Below the pieces are notes generated by a model. It saw nothing but the letters and a program-made list of their open reading frames with translations, made no database searches and had not been told where the DNA came from. Shown in pieces: positions 14,968 through 23,661 of a stretch of 64,000 nt of DNA. This DNA comes from Pseudomonas graminis (lineage in GTDB: Bacteria > Pseudomonadota > Gammaproteobacteria > Pseudomonadales > Pseudomonadaceae), in assembly GCF_900111735.1 (NCBI RefSeq), contig NZ_FOHW01000002.1, forward strand, positions 302,781-366,780. The letters are read 5' to 3'. The position numbers and the translations under genes were made by a program. Within the stretch, counting starts at the first letter, position 1, and every line of letters starts with the position of its first letter.

Positions 14968-17358
14968 TCAAGCGGGAGAATAGGTCCGCGGCGTGGCGAA
15001 TCCGTAATTAGGGCCCAAGTGAAAACCCTGATCTCTTCCGCCTTTCAACCGTTTGAGGGGCAGGGTCGTCACGATGCCTGTACGGGTTTGGTGGTACCCA
15101 AACGATCCAATATGGCTGGGACCGCCAACGTAAATGACCTCGTCGTAGCCGATGACCGGCCTGCGCAGTACGTTGGCGATTTCCTGTGCGGCGCCGCTGG
15201 ATCCACCCTCGCACGCCAACAACACAAGTGGCCGGTGAGCCTCGTATTCAGCCAGACGAGGCGCGATTTCCCGTTTTGCGACATTGGCAGCCGGCTCGAA
15301 GATCCCCTTGGCGTTCATCAGGTAGCCTTCTGGCGTGCCGTGTGTTTCAAAGCCCTTTAAATCACTCTCTCCCCAGAGTGCTTTATGAAACGTCACATCA
15401 TGTTCGCCGCGGGTTTTTTCAAAGAGTACATCAGCGCTGGACTCTCGACGCACGGGCACCGAAGGGCTGCCGGGTTTGCGCCCTCCGATCCTGGCGACCG
15501 ATCCGGCGAGGCCGCTCAGCGCGCCAGCCGCCAGCCCTGTCCCAAACGAAACCCAGCCCAACACGTTGCCGACGCTCTCATCCGCGCCGGTGGCCTGGCT
15601 TATCAGCCCTGCAACCCCTGTGGCGACGGACGCGACGTCCAGGGCGCCCGCGCCGATGATCATCGCTGCACTCGGGGTCAGGGCGGCCCATCCGGCATAC
15701 CCGAATGAGGCGATGACCGTGGACGCCGCTCCAAAGCTGGCGACCGCTGCAGCGATACCAATCGCCAGACCTGCCCCTGCCAAGAGGTAATTGACCCAGC
15801 TGTGGCCATCAGGGTCGATCCGATTCACCGGATCCCCCGCACAATAAGCGTAAGGGTTGATTCCGCCCTTGCCGAAAGGGCTCTCACTGTCTGGACTCAG
15901 AAAGCACATCAGCACCGGGTCGTAAGGACGATAGTCCCCCAGAATCTGTATGCCGGTCAGCGGTTCGTGGCGCTGGCCTGCGTAGCCGAATGGCACCGCT
16001 TGCGTATTTCGGGACTCCATACCGTAAGCGCTGTAGCGGCGTGTTCGCACCGTGCTACGGGACTCCAGGCGCACACTTCCCTGTCCATCTGCTCCCAGCA
16101 AGGTGGTTTCGCGGAGGGCCGCAGTGACTTTACTGACGGCAAACAGGCCGGTTTCACCGGAGTTGAATTGCAGGCTGTCGTCGCCCGTCATTTCGTGGGT
16201 CAGTTCTTCGCCACTGTAAAAGCTGCGGCTCAGCGTGCCGTCGACAGTGCGATCGACCAGACGGCCGTGAGCCGTGTAGCCGTACTGGCAGGATCGGCCA
16301 TCCTGGCGGATTTCAATCAGGCGACCCTGGGCGTTCCAGACCATGCGACGTCCCAGGCTGTCACTGACGACGCGCCCGCAGTCGTCATAGTTGAGCTTCA
16401 CTTCCCTGGGCCATGACGGGTGGGTGTGGGTGATCAGCGCCAGTTGAACCGGGTTGTGGGTGGCGTAAGTGAAGCGGGCCTCATCGACGCTGGTGTCGGC
16501 ATAGGTGGTCACCACCTTTTCATGACCGTTGAGCGAGTTGTAAGTGAAGGCCTGGCTGACGATGGGATTGCCAAAAGGGTCTTCCGGGGCTGCGTCGGCG
16601 TCTGCGGCAAAGCCGACCAGGCGGCCCCTGATGTCGTACTCGAAGGTTTCCTTAAGGGTCCGGGAGTCTTCGGTCCAGGTGCGCGAGGTGATCTGGTCCA
16701 GCGCCGAATAGCTCAATGTCTGAGTGGAGGTGTGCGACTGGCCGTCGGGCGTCACGGCGGTGAAGGTACGCGTGTGCTCGCGTCCCAGACTGTCGTACGT
16801 CAGTGCGGTGGTCAGTTTTCCCGCGTCGAGCTGATCCTTGACGGAGATTTCAGCGAGGCGGGAAAGGGCGTCGTAGCGATAGCGGGTAACGAGATGACCG
16901 ACCCGTGTTTCCGAAACCCGGCCATGGCTGTCGAAACTGCGCCGATGTGCCGTGCCCATCGCGTCATCGAACCCTTGAAGCAAACCGTTCAGCGAATAAT
17001 GCCAGCGGGTCCCATGACGGGCATCTCCAACGGTCCACGTGTCCTGATCGGGCTGCCCGGACGGGGTAAAACCGAAGGACTCGGTACCCAGCGCACCGTT
17101 TGCCGAGGCGGGCATGCCCAAAGGGTGATAGGCGATGGTCTGCGCTGGCTGGTCGTGAGGGGTGACACTGAGCAAACGGTTGTTCAATTCCGGCTCGTAG
17201 GTGAATTCGACGCGCTTGCCGTCAGCCAGGGTGTTGGCCGTCGGCGGAAGTTGTCCTTTCCCGTAATGAAAGCGCGTGAGACAGCCCGCTGCTTCCACCG
17301 AAAGCTGACGACCCAGGCCGTCGAAGGTCTGACGACCAATGATGAGAGTAGCGGTCAC
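14968..17358 (-). CDS. RHS C-terminal half B with hydrophobic segment and clan CD peptidase-like tip
   Basis: Protein of 796 residues. It begins directly in a YD repeat (I-I-G-R-Q-T-F-D-G-L-G-R-Q), carries about 500 residues of RHS/YD repeats and an RHS core ending D-P-D-G-H-S-W at about residue 515. A Gly/Ala-rich hydrophobic stretch (about 520-630) and a terminal domain follow. That domain pairs T-H-G (His673) with L-L-A-C-E-G-G (Cys716), the order and spacing of caspase/CPD-like cysteine peptidases. The GTG start at 17356-17358 was chosen because it and its upstream bases align with the paralogue's ATG and ribosome binding site. An in-frame ATG at 17406 overlapping the previous gene is possible. 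Secretion route and target are unknown. Confidence 0.82.
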   Translation of the reverse strand: MTATLIIGRQTFDGLGRQLSVEAAGCLTRFHYGKGQLPPTANTLADGKRVEFTYEPELNNRLLSVTPHDQPAQTIAYHPLGMPASANGALGTESFGFTPSGQPDQDTWTVGDARHGTRWHYSLNGLLQGFDDAMGTAHRRSFDSHGRVSETRVGHLVTRYRYDALSRLAEISVKDQLDAGKLTTALTYDSLGREHTRTFTAVTPDGQSHTSTQTLSYSALDQITSRTWTEDSRTLKETFEYDIRGRLVGFAADADAAPEDPFGNPIVSQAFTYNSLNGHEKVVTTYADTSVDEARFTYATHNPVQLALITHTHPSWPREVKLNYDDCGRVVSDSLGRRMVWNAQGRLIEIRQDGRSCQYGYTAHGRLVDRTVDGTLSRSFYSGEELTHEMTGDDSLQFNSGETGLFAVSKVTAALRETTLLGADGQGSVRLESRSTVRTRRYSAYGMESRNTQAVPFGYAGQRHEPLTGIQILGDYRPYDPVLMCFLSPDSESPFGKGGINPYAYCAGDPVNRIDPDGHSWVNYLLAGAGLAIGIAAAVASFGAASTVIASFGYAGWAALTPSAAMIIGAGALDVASVATGVAGLISQATGADESVGNVLGWVSFGTGLAAGALSGLAGSVARIGGRKPGSPSVPVRRESSADVLFEKTRGEHDVTFHKALWGESDLKGFETHGTPEGYLMNAKGIFEPAANVAKREIAPRLAEYEAHRPLVLLACEGGSSGAAQEIANVLRRPVIGYDEVIYVGGPSHIGSFGYHQTRTGIVTTLPLKRLKGGRDQGFHLGPNYGFATPRTYSPA

Positions 17359-17402
17359 GGTTCCAATCCCTCGAGATAATGACAGACAAGCCTGTCCACG
17401 AT

Positions 17403-19847
17403 TCAAACTGCGACTACTGTGCCGTCAGGGTGATAAATATTGGATTTCGCCGCCTTGTAAGTGGTCTTCAATGCTTTGAAAGGGTTGCCCGTCGCACGCA
17501 TCCGCTCCAGGTAGGAGGTGGCTTGGGTGGGTATATTTGCCGCGTTCGGGTTCAATTGGAGATTGGCGAAGCCTTTGACGAACACCTTCCCAGTGAATCC
17601 TTGAACGGGGCGACCCAGCTCCCTGGCAATCTCCAGCGCAGCACCGTTCTTCCCGCCCCAGCACGACAGCAACACGAAGGTGTCATCAGCCCCAGTGCCA
17701 AGCGCTTGGAGTCGGGGGGCTATGACATCTCTTGCAACGTCGGCTGCTCGCATTGTTTTACCGTCAGGCCCCATCAGCAGCGCACGTTTCAGATCTCCGT
17801 GCGTCAGGAGGGCGGCACGGTTGCTGCCCAGATAGGTATCGATGAAACCGACGTCCACTCCTCTGGATGTGTGTTGCGCAAGCAACTCTCCACTGCCAAG
17901 ACGACCAGGTTTGGGTAAGGTCCAGCCCTGCTTGATGTCCATTGCCTTGAGCCTGCTCCCTGCATTTTTCAGCGTAAACAGTTTCAGGCCGATTCCTGCC
18001 CCGGCAAGGCTGGCGACCATGGAAACGCCGCCTAAAATGCCGGATGCGGCGCCGTCAGCGCCGGTCGCTTCCAGGGCCAGGCTGGCAACGCCCGTCGCCA
18101 TGCCGACGATGTCCAGCGCCACACCGACAAGTCCCGCTATTTGCCCGGTCGTCAGCAGGGCTGCCCCGGAACTGATCAACGCACCTGCCACGGGCAAGGC
18201 AGCGATTACCGCGGGAATCATCGCGACAAGCCCCAATGCCAGCCCGGCGCCGGCAATGGCGTAGTTCACCCAGCTATGGCCGTCAGGGTCCACACGATTG
18301 ACCGGATCCCCGCCACACCATGCGTATGGATTGATGCCGCCCGGCCCGAACGGACTGTCGGTGTCAGGTGCGAGAAAGCACATCAGTATCGGGTCATAAG
18401 GTCGATTGCCGCCCGGAATGCAAAGGCCAGACAAGGGTTCGAGCTGCTCGCCCGTATAGCCGAATGCAAGGTCGCCAACGTCTGATGCCTGGGCGCCGTG
18501 TGCGGTGTAGCGCCGTGTGCGCACTGTGCTGCCGGCCTCAATGCGCAGGCTGCCTTGTGCGTCGGTGCCAAGCAGGAGGGTCTGGCGGATGCCTCCTGTC
18601 ACTTTGTTCACGGCAAACAACGCGCTCAGGTCGGAGATCAGTTCGATGCTGTCTTTGCCGCAATATTGATGGGTGAGTTGATCGGCGCTGTAGAAATCCC
18701 GGGTCAGGACGCCGTCCACTTCACGGTCAGTGAGTTGCCCGCTGGGGTCGTAGCGGTACTTGCAGGTGCCTGATGGTGATCGGACTTCAGTCAGTCGTCC
18801 CTGGGCGTTCCAGTGCAGGTGGCGGCCAAGGCTGTCGTTGATCACGCGACCACGTGCGTCATAACCCAGCGTGACCTCTGCTGGCCAGGCCGGATGGGTG
18901 TGGGTGACTTTAACCGGACGGGTAGGGTCGTCGACGGCATAGGTGAAACGGGCTTCGTCGCAGCTCCCGTCAGCGTAGGTGCTCACCACCTTCTCATGGC
19001 CGTTATAGGCATTGAAGGTGAACACCTGCTCGACGATGAGGTTGCCGTAGGGATCTGGTGCCGCCGCGTGCTCATCCGCGAGGTAACGCACCAGTCTGTC
19101 GCGCACATCGTATTCGAAGCGCTCCTCGCTGCACGCTGCGCCTTCGGCCCAGGTTCGAGAAGCAATCTGGTCCAGTCCTGTGTAAGCAAGGGTCTGGGTG
19201 ATCGTTCGAACGTCGGTTTTTTCCTCCTCGCCCGTTTGCGTGATCGTGAAGGTGCGCGTGTGCTCACGTCCAACGGCGTCGTAGGTAATCGCGGTGGTCA
19301 GGACTCTGCCGCTTTCCGGGACACTCACACTGACGGTCGCCGGTCGAGACAGGGCGTCATAGGTATAGGCGGTGTCCACCTCGCCAACGCGGGTAGCGCT
19401 CACTCGACCAGACGAATCGAACTGGCGCCGATGAGCAATACCCTTGGCATCGTGAAAGCCTTGCAGCAGGCCGCTGAACGAGTAGCGCCATGCGGTGGTG
19501 TGGGTCTGCCCGTCGACAGTCCAGCCGTCTTTGGTCGCCTGGCCTCCCGGGCTGAATGCAAAGGCCTGGCTGCCCAGTTCACCGGCGATCGTCGAAGGGT
19601 GCCCGAATTGTGCATGCCGGGTTATTTCCGTCGGGGCCTCTCCATCGGCTTCGACCTTGAGCAATTGATTGTTAAGGTCCTTCTCATAAGTGAATCGGAC
19701 CTCCTTGCCGTCGGCGAGCCTGGTCGAGGAGGGCGGTAGCTGCCCAACGCGGTATTGAAAGCGGGAGGTATGGCCTCCGACACTGACTGACAGCTGACGA
19801 CCCAGGCCGTCGAAGGTCTGACGACCGATTATCGTGGAGTTGTTCAT
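17403..19847 (-). CDS. RHS C-terminal half A with hydrophobic segment and clan CD peptidase-like tip
   Basis: Paralogue of the next gene, 814 residues with the same plan: start in a YD repeat, RHS core ending D-P-D-G-H-S-W at about residue 520, a 90-residue hydrophobic Gly/Ala/Val-rich stretch, and a terminal domain with L-T-H-G (His683) and L-L-S-C-W-G-G (Cys729). The two proteins are similar throughout the RHS part but diverge at the tip, as in polymorphic toxins. The ATG at 19845-19847 follows A-A-G-G-A by 8-9 bases; an upstream ATG at 19877 is less likely. Resembles TccC-type subunits of Tc toxins in being a C-terminal cocoon plus cargo, although no TcA gene is present in the window. Confidence 0.83.
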   Translation of the reverse strand: MNNSTIIGRQTFDGLGRQLSVSVGGHTSRFQYRVGQLPPSSTRLADGKEVRFTYEKDLNNQLLKVEADGEAPTEITRHAQFGHPSTIAGELGSQAFAFSPGGQATKDGWTVDGQTHTTAWRYSFSGLLQGFHDAKGIAHRRQFDSSGRVSATRVGEVDTAYTYDALSRPATVSVSVPESGRVLTTAITYDAVGREHTRTFTITQTGEEEKTDVRTITQTLAYTGLDQIASRTWAEGAACSEERFEYDVRDRLVRYLADEHAAAPDPYGNLIVEQVFTFNAYNGHEKVVSTYADGSCDEARFTYAVDDPTRPVKVTHTHPAWPAEVTLGYDARGRVINDSLGRHLHWNAQGRLTEVRSPSGTCKYRYDPSGQLTDREVDGVLTRDFYSADQLTHQYCGKDSIELISDLSALFAVNKVTGGIRQTLLLGTDAQGSLRIEAGSTVRTRRYTAHGAQASDVGDLAFGYTGEQLEPLSGLCIPGGNRPYDPILMCFLAPDTDSPFGPGGINPYAWCGGDPVNRVDPDGHSWVNYAIAGAGLALGLVAMIPAVIAALPVAGALISSGAALLTTGQIAGLVGVALDIVGMATGVASLALEATGADGAASGILGGVSMVASLAGAGIGLKLFTLKNAGSRLKAMDIKQGWTLPKPGRLGSGELLAQHTSRGVDVGFIDTYLGSNRAALLTHGDLKRALLMGPDGKTMRAADVARDVIAPRLQALGTGADDTFVLLSCWGGKNGAALEIARELGRPVQGFTGKVFVKGFANLQLNPNAANIPTQATSYLERMRATGNPFKALKTTYKAAKSNIYHPDGTVVAV

Positions 19848-19878
19848 GTTTTCGATCCTTCGAAATGTCCCATCCATT

Positions 19879-19908
19879 GGGAACCCTGCGAGTTGCCGCA
19901 GGTTTCCC
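19879..19908. other. Hairpin in the gap between two RHS genes
   Basis: Twelve-base arms GGGAACCCTGCG and CGCAGGTTTCCC (one mismatch) with a six-base loop, in the 92-bp gap between the N-terminal RHS gene and half A. No T-run follows on the minus strand, so it is more likely an mRNA-processing or stability element than a terminator. Confidence 0.6.
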
Positions 19909-19939
19909 GTTCATGACTGCGGGGGCTCGGACGCCGTCC

Positions 19940-22573
19940 TCAAGACGCCCGGGTGACGAGGGGCGCGGTGACGGCGACGGTTTCGGGGTGGTTGTCATCG
20001 CTGTGAGCGGCGAAAGTCCAGTTCACGACCGTGTCGTCAGCCAGCCGCTGCTCAACGATGCGCCCGTATGCGTCCAGCTCGACGCACGTCACGCGATCTG
20101 CCTCGCCAGGTACCCGGAGGGTAGTCCGGGTAATACGGTCCAGTCCGTCCCGCTGCCATTCCCTGGTCCGAATCAACACACCGTCGGCGTCGTGCAGCTG
20201 TTCCTTGATCGCGCTGCCAGCCGCATTGTGCTGCGTGAGCGTACTTGGCCCCTTGAGTGAGCCATTCTGTTGCCAGCTGTTGGCAGTGAGGCTCACCGGA
20301 TTGTGCTCGGTATGACTTTCGACACCATCGGGGGTAATGCTCAGGCTTGCCTGGCCCCATTCATCGTAGTGCGTCCGGGTCGTCAGTCCGAGTGCGGTCA
20401 CGGTCGCCGGATCCTCGGGATCGCGCAGCCAGTCCTGTTGCGTTTCGCTGACCGTGCGGCCTTCGGCGTCGAACACACAGCAGGCAATCTCGCGGAATAC
20501 GTCAGGGGCGTGGTCGATGTCTTCGAGCTCAACGCGGACAGTGCGGCCCTCGCCATCGAGCCATTGGCGGCGACGCTGACCCGTCGAATGACGATGCTCG
20601 ATCATCACCGGATTCTCGTTCCCGGTCCTGCAATCGTGTGCTTTCTGATCGTTCACATGGTAGGTGGAAGTGCGCCGGGCTTCGTAGCGGCTGTCATCGG
20701 CGGTCACCGCAAGCGTCACGCGACCGAGCGCATCGTAGACGTAACGCGAGACGACGCCAGCCTGATTCCGTTCCCGTGTAAGCCTTCCCGTAAGGAGCGA
20801 TCGGGCGCCGCTTTGAGTCGCGCGCACGAGTTCGGTGTTCTCGAAACCGGTGAGAGTGGTGTGCGTACTCAGCTCGTCCTCGCTCAGCTCATAGCGGAAG
20901 CTCGTCGTGGTGGCTTTGCCATTGAGTGTCGTGACTTTGCTGTCGAGGCGCCCATAGTGCGGTCCCGGTTCAGTCACGTAGGTCTGAGTGGTGGTTTCCA
21001 GCAGGCGACCATGGCTCTCTTCCCGAACGGTCTCGCTGTTCACCACGACAAACGCGGGTCCGCCTACAAGCTTTGAGGCCAGCGCTTCGTAGGTGTAGGT
21101 GGTGGAGATGACGGGCGCGCCGCCGTAAGTGCCGTCATCGAGGCGCGCAGGTTTGATGGTCTTCTTCCTCAGATGCCGAACCATGCCCAGTGCGTTGGGC
21201 GGACAACCGGTGCCATCGGCCGAAGCGGGGGTACCTTCGGCAGGGTAATACTCGCTGTGCTCTTCTACACCGGCGGGCGATCGGGTGAATATGAGGTTGC
21301 CCGACACGTCGTAGCGATAGTCGGTTTGCTCGCTGCGTTGCAGACCTGCGCGACTATGGTCGATGTAGGTGACGGTCTGCTGATGCGGCAGCTGGTACCA
21401 CGCGGGCTGGCCGTCCCAGTCGGCCTCGGGGTCAAGGCCGAAAGTGGTTTCGATGCGGCTCTCGGCGCTGCCCCGGCGTGTTACTTCGCGGGTCATTAAG
21501 TGGAAGCGGTTCCACGTCCGGGTGAGGGTCGCAAGTGTGTCACCGTTGGGGTCGGCCAGGGTTTCAACCACTTCGTACTCGTAACCCTGGTCGACCTGAT
21601 AGAGGTTGTCGCGGCCTTGCTGCCAGTCGAATGCCTGTTCGCTGCCGAATCCCAGGAAGTTATGGGCGCCGGACCATTCGTAGGAGCGGGTGAGCGCGGT
21701 AGCGTCCGTTCCCGCTGAATGAGTCCACTCCAGAACCCGTGGCAATACCTCGAAGGGTGCACCGGGCGGCAGACGATGGCCTTCTTCGCCGGTGGCCCAG
21801 ATCACTGAATCGGTCGCGCCCAACGGGCTGGAAAGGCGGATTGGCAGCAGAAGGTGGTTCTGGGTGTCGAGGGCATGATGGTCGTAGGCGATGGAGAAGG
21901 GCGTCTCGATTCCAGGCAGGTAGATGTCACTCAGTTTGTCGTTGGCCAGTTGCAGACGCACCGTCTCGTCCTCGCGTCCCGGTACCGAGAGTACGACTTC
22001 GGCGCCGTCGGCCTTCACCTCGAGCAGAACCCGGGTCTCATCGCGGATCGTTTCAAGGATGAAGTCGTCATTGCCATGAGGCGCCCATTCGACGAATACG
22101 CGATTGCCCTCCGGGCTGCGCAGCTCGGTAGTCAGGTAGCGCGCGCTGTCGTGCTGTCGGGTGAGTATTTCGGTCTGACCGTTTTTCTGATCCACGCGGA
22201 ACATATCTTCATGCTCGCACGTCACCACCATGGATTTGAGTTTGGCGTCGAACAGCTTTAGCTCAGTGCCCGGCGTGAAAGTGGTGTCGTCCAGGTCGAC
22301 GGCGAACTGTTCACCCGTCGACAGGCGCAACGACGGCGCATCCTGATGCAGATCGAGTTCGCTCAAGTCCAGCGACCAGCCCAGTCCGAACCCTTTGTTG
22401 CGAGTTGAGCCGAGTACACCGAACGTGAGGGTGGGCGTGAGAGCGGGGCCGGCCAGATTGTTGGCCGGCAATAGAGGCAGTTTGATAGCGACAGTGAATT
22501 GTCCGGTGCGGGCATCGACGCCGGTCTTTATACAGTCCATGAAGTTGCTGGCTTGGGTATGAATGCTGGACAT
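19940..22573 (-). CDS. RHS/YD-repeat protein, N-terminal half without core or tip
   Basis: Protein of 877 residues. The N-terminal region (G-Q-F-T-V-A-I-K-L-P-L-L, then L-T-P-T-L-T-F and G-F-G-L-G-W-S-L) matches the SpvB/RHS N-terminal pattern. YD repeats follow to the very end (L-D-A-Y-G-R-I-V-E-Q-R-L-A-D-D). It lacks the RHS-core D-P-x-G motif and any toxin tip. Its last repeat would join naturally to the first repeat of either downstream gene, so it looks like the shared front half of a split RHS shell. The start at 22571-22573 follows A-A-G-A-G-A by about 10 bases. No signal peptide or PAAR domain is seen. Confidence 0.82.
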   Translation of the reverse strand: MSSIHTQASNFMDCIKTGVDARTGQFTVAIKLPLLPANNLAGPALTPTLTFGVLGSTRNKGFGLGWSLDLSELDLHQDAPSLRLSTGEQFAVDLDDTTFTPGTELKLFDAKLKSMVVTCEHEDMFRVDQKNGQTEILTRQHDSARYLTTELRSPEGNRVFVEWAPHGNDDFILETIRDETRVLLEVKADGAEVVLSVPGREDETVRLQLANDKLSDIYLPGIETPFSIAYDHHALDTQNHLLLPIRLSSPLGATDSVIWATGEEGHRLPPGAPFEVLPRVLEWTHSAGTDATALTRSYEWSGAHNFLGFGSEQAFDWQQGRDNLYQVDQGYEYEVVETLADPNGDTLATLTRTWNRFHLMTREVTRRGSAESRIETTFGLDPEADWDGQPAWYQLPHQQTVTYIDHSRAGLQRSEQTDYRYDVSGNLIFTRSPAGVEEHSEYYPAEGTPASADGTGCPPNALGMVRHLRKKTIKPARLDDGTYGGAPVISTTYTYEALASKLVGGPAFVVVNSETVREESHGRLLETTTQTYVTEPGPHYGRLDSKVTTLNGKATTTSFRYELSEDELSTHTTLTGFENTELVRATQSGARSLLTGRLTRERNQAGVVSRYVYDALGRVTLAVTADDSRYEARRTSTYHVNDQKAHDCRTGNENPVMIEHRHSTGQRRRQWLDGEGRTVRVELEDIDHAPDVFREIACCVFDAEGRTVSETQQDWLRDPEDPATVTALGLTTRTHYDEWGQASLSITPDGVESHTEHNPVSLTANSWQQNGSLKGPSTLTQHNAAGSAIKEQLHDADGVLIRTREWQRDGLDRITRTTLRVPGEADRVTCVELDAYGRIVEQRLADDTVVNWTFAAHSDDNHPETVAVTAPLVTRAS

Positions 22574-22608
22574 GCGAATTCTCTTTAGTGGTAGGCCAAT
22601 GAGTAGAA

Positions 22609-22641
22609 CGCGCGTCATACGGGGGCCATATGACACGCGCG
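22609..22641. other. Bulged hairpin upstream of the N-terminal RHS gene
   Basis: Arms CGCGCGTCATA (22609-22619) and TATGACACGCGCG (22629-22641) pair with a two-base bulge across the gap between the leading unknown gene and the RHS front half. No T-run. Confidence 0.5.
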
Positions 22642-22653
22642 CGCAAGTTCGAC

Positions 22654-23661
22654 TTACATGTCATGCATGATGAAATCTATCTCGTTGCCCGAATTCTTTT
22701 GGGTCATTTCAATGCCGTGCCAATTACCATATTGGTCAAACACTATCCAGCGCTTAGGACCGTACGCCGGGGCGTCGGGCGCCAAACCGGCAGGGCCGAT
22801 CAGCTCCATGCGTAAAAAGCTCATCGCCCCGGTACGACTGTTTATTGCGACGGAAACATTTTGATAGCTGAAGTCTCGTGCAGCTCCAGGTTTGAATCCA
22901 TAGTGAAACTGGGTTTCGTTGTAGTGGATGCCGGAGAGTGAAAAAAGCGGGTCGGCGCTTTTCCAGTCTTCGTAATAATAAGTGCTCTGGTCGCCATCCA
23001 GCGGGACGGCGTGGACAACCCGCAACGTCCGCTCGGCAAACTGCAAGTAATAGACGTCGATGTCTACGGCGGTCTTCTCGTTGTCGGTGGAGCCTTCGAA
23101 AGCATGAACTCGCTCCAGCGTAAAGTCGGTGCGTCTGCGGCGCGGGGAGCTGACGGTCTCCAGTTCTACATGCGAGTTGAAACGTGACGTGCTGGTAGCG
23201 TACTGAACCCCCTCTTCTTTCATGATTGCTGCATAAATCTTGTAACGTTCGCCACCATGGGCCAGTGTGGAGATATAGAAATCCCGACTCCGCGCTGCGG
23301 ATTCAAGCAGATTGTGAGGCGCAAAACCCGACGCGGCGTAGTATTCAAACTGTGTATTCTTTTTGAGCGATACCCTGAAAAAATCTTCCGGCTCGGCGTT
23401 ATTGTTATTCGCCCATTCTGAACGCCCGGCACCTTGGCCGAAGCCACCGCCCAGATCGCGATAGTCGCTGCCGTCCTTTATCATGAAGATCCAGATGCTA
23501 TCCATCTGTTGATTGGTAATTTCCTGGCCTTTGATCGGTGTCAGGCTGACCGTGACTTTGACTTGCTGATTGCCATTGTTGTAAAGCTTGTTTGAGTTGG
23601 ACGTGACGTCAATCTTGAATTTGCTCAGCCATTTGGCGTCATCTTTGAATTCGATTCGCAT
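22654..23661 (-). CDS. Unknown protein leading the RHS operon
   Basis: The 335-residue product is not recognised. It is rich in aromatic and polar residues with alternating patterns that suggest beta structure (for example V-T-V-S-L-T-P and Y-Y-L-Q-F-A-E-R-T-L-R-V-V), and has no signal peptide or membrane helix. G-G-A-A-G-G lies about 8 bases before the ATG. Base composition is visibly richer in A+T than the RHS genes, suggesting a separate origin. It is first in the operon, 80 bp before the RHS front half, so a role in delivery, assembly or target binding of the RHS products is a guess from position only. Confidence 0.7.
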   Translation of the reverse strand: MRIEFKDDAKWLSKFKIDVTSNSNKLYNNGNQQVKVTVSLTPIKGQEITNQQMDSIWIFMIKDGSDYRDLGGGFGQGAGRSEWANNNNAEPEDFFRVSLKKNTQFEYYAASGFAPHNLLESAARSRDFYISTLAHGGERYKIYAAIMKEEGVQYATSTSRFNSHVELETVSSPRRRRTDFTLERVHAFEGSTDNEKTAVDIDVYYLQFAERTLRVVHAVPLDGDQSTYYYEDWKSADPLFSLSGIHYNETQFHYGFKPGAARDFSYQNVSVAINSRTGAMSFLRMELIGPAGLAPDAPAYGPKRWIVFDQYGNWHGIEMTQKNSGNEIDFIMHDM

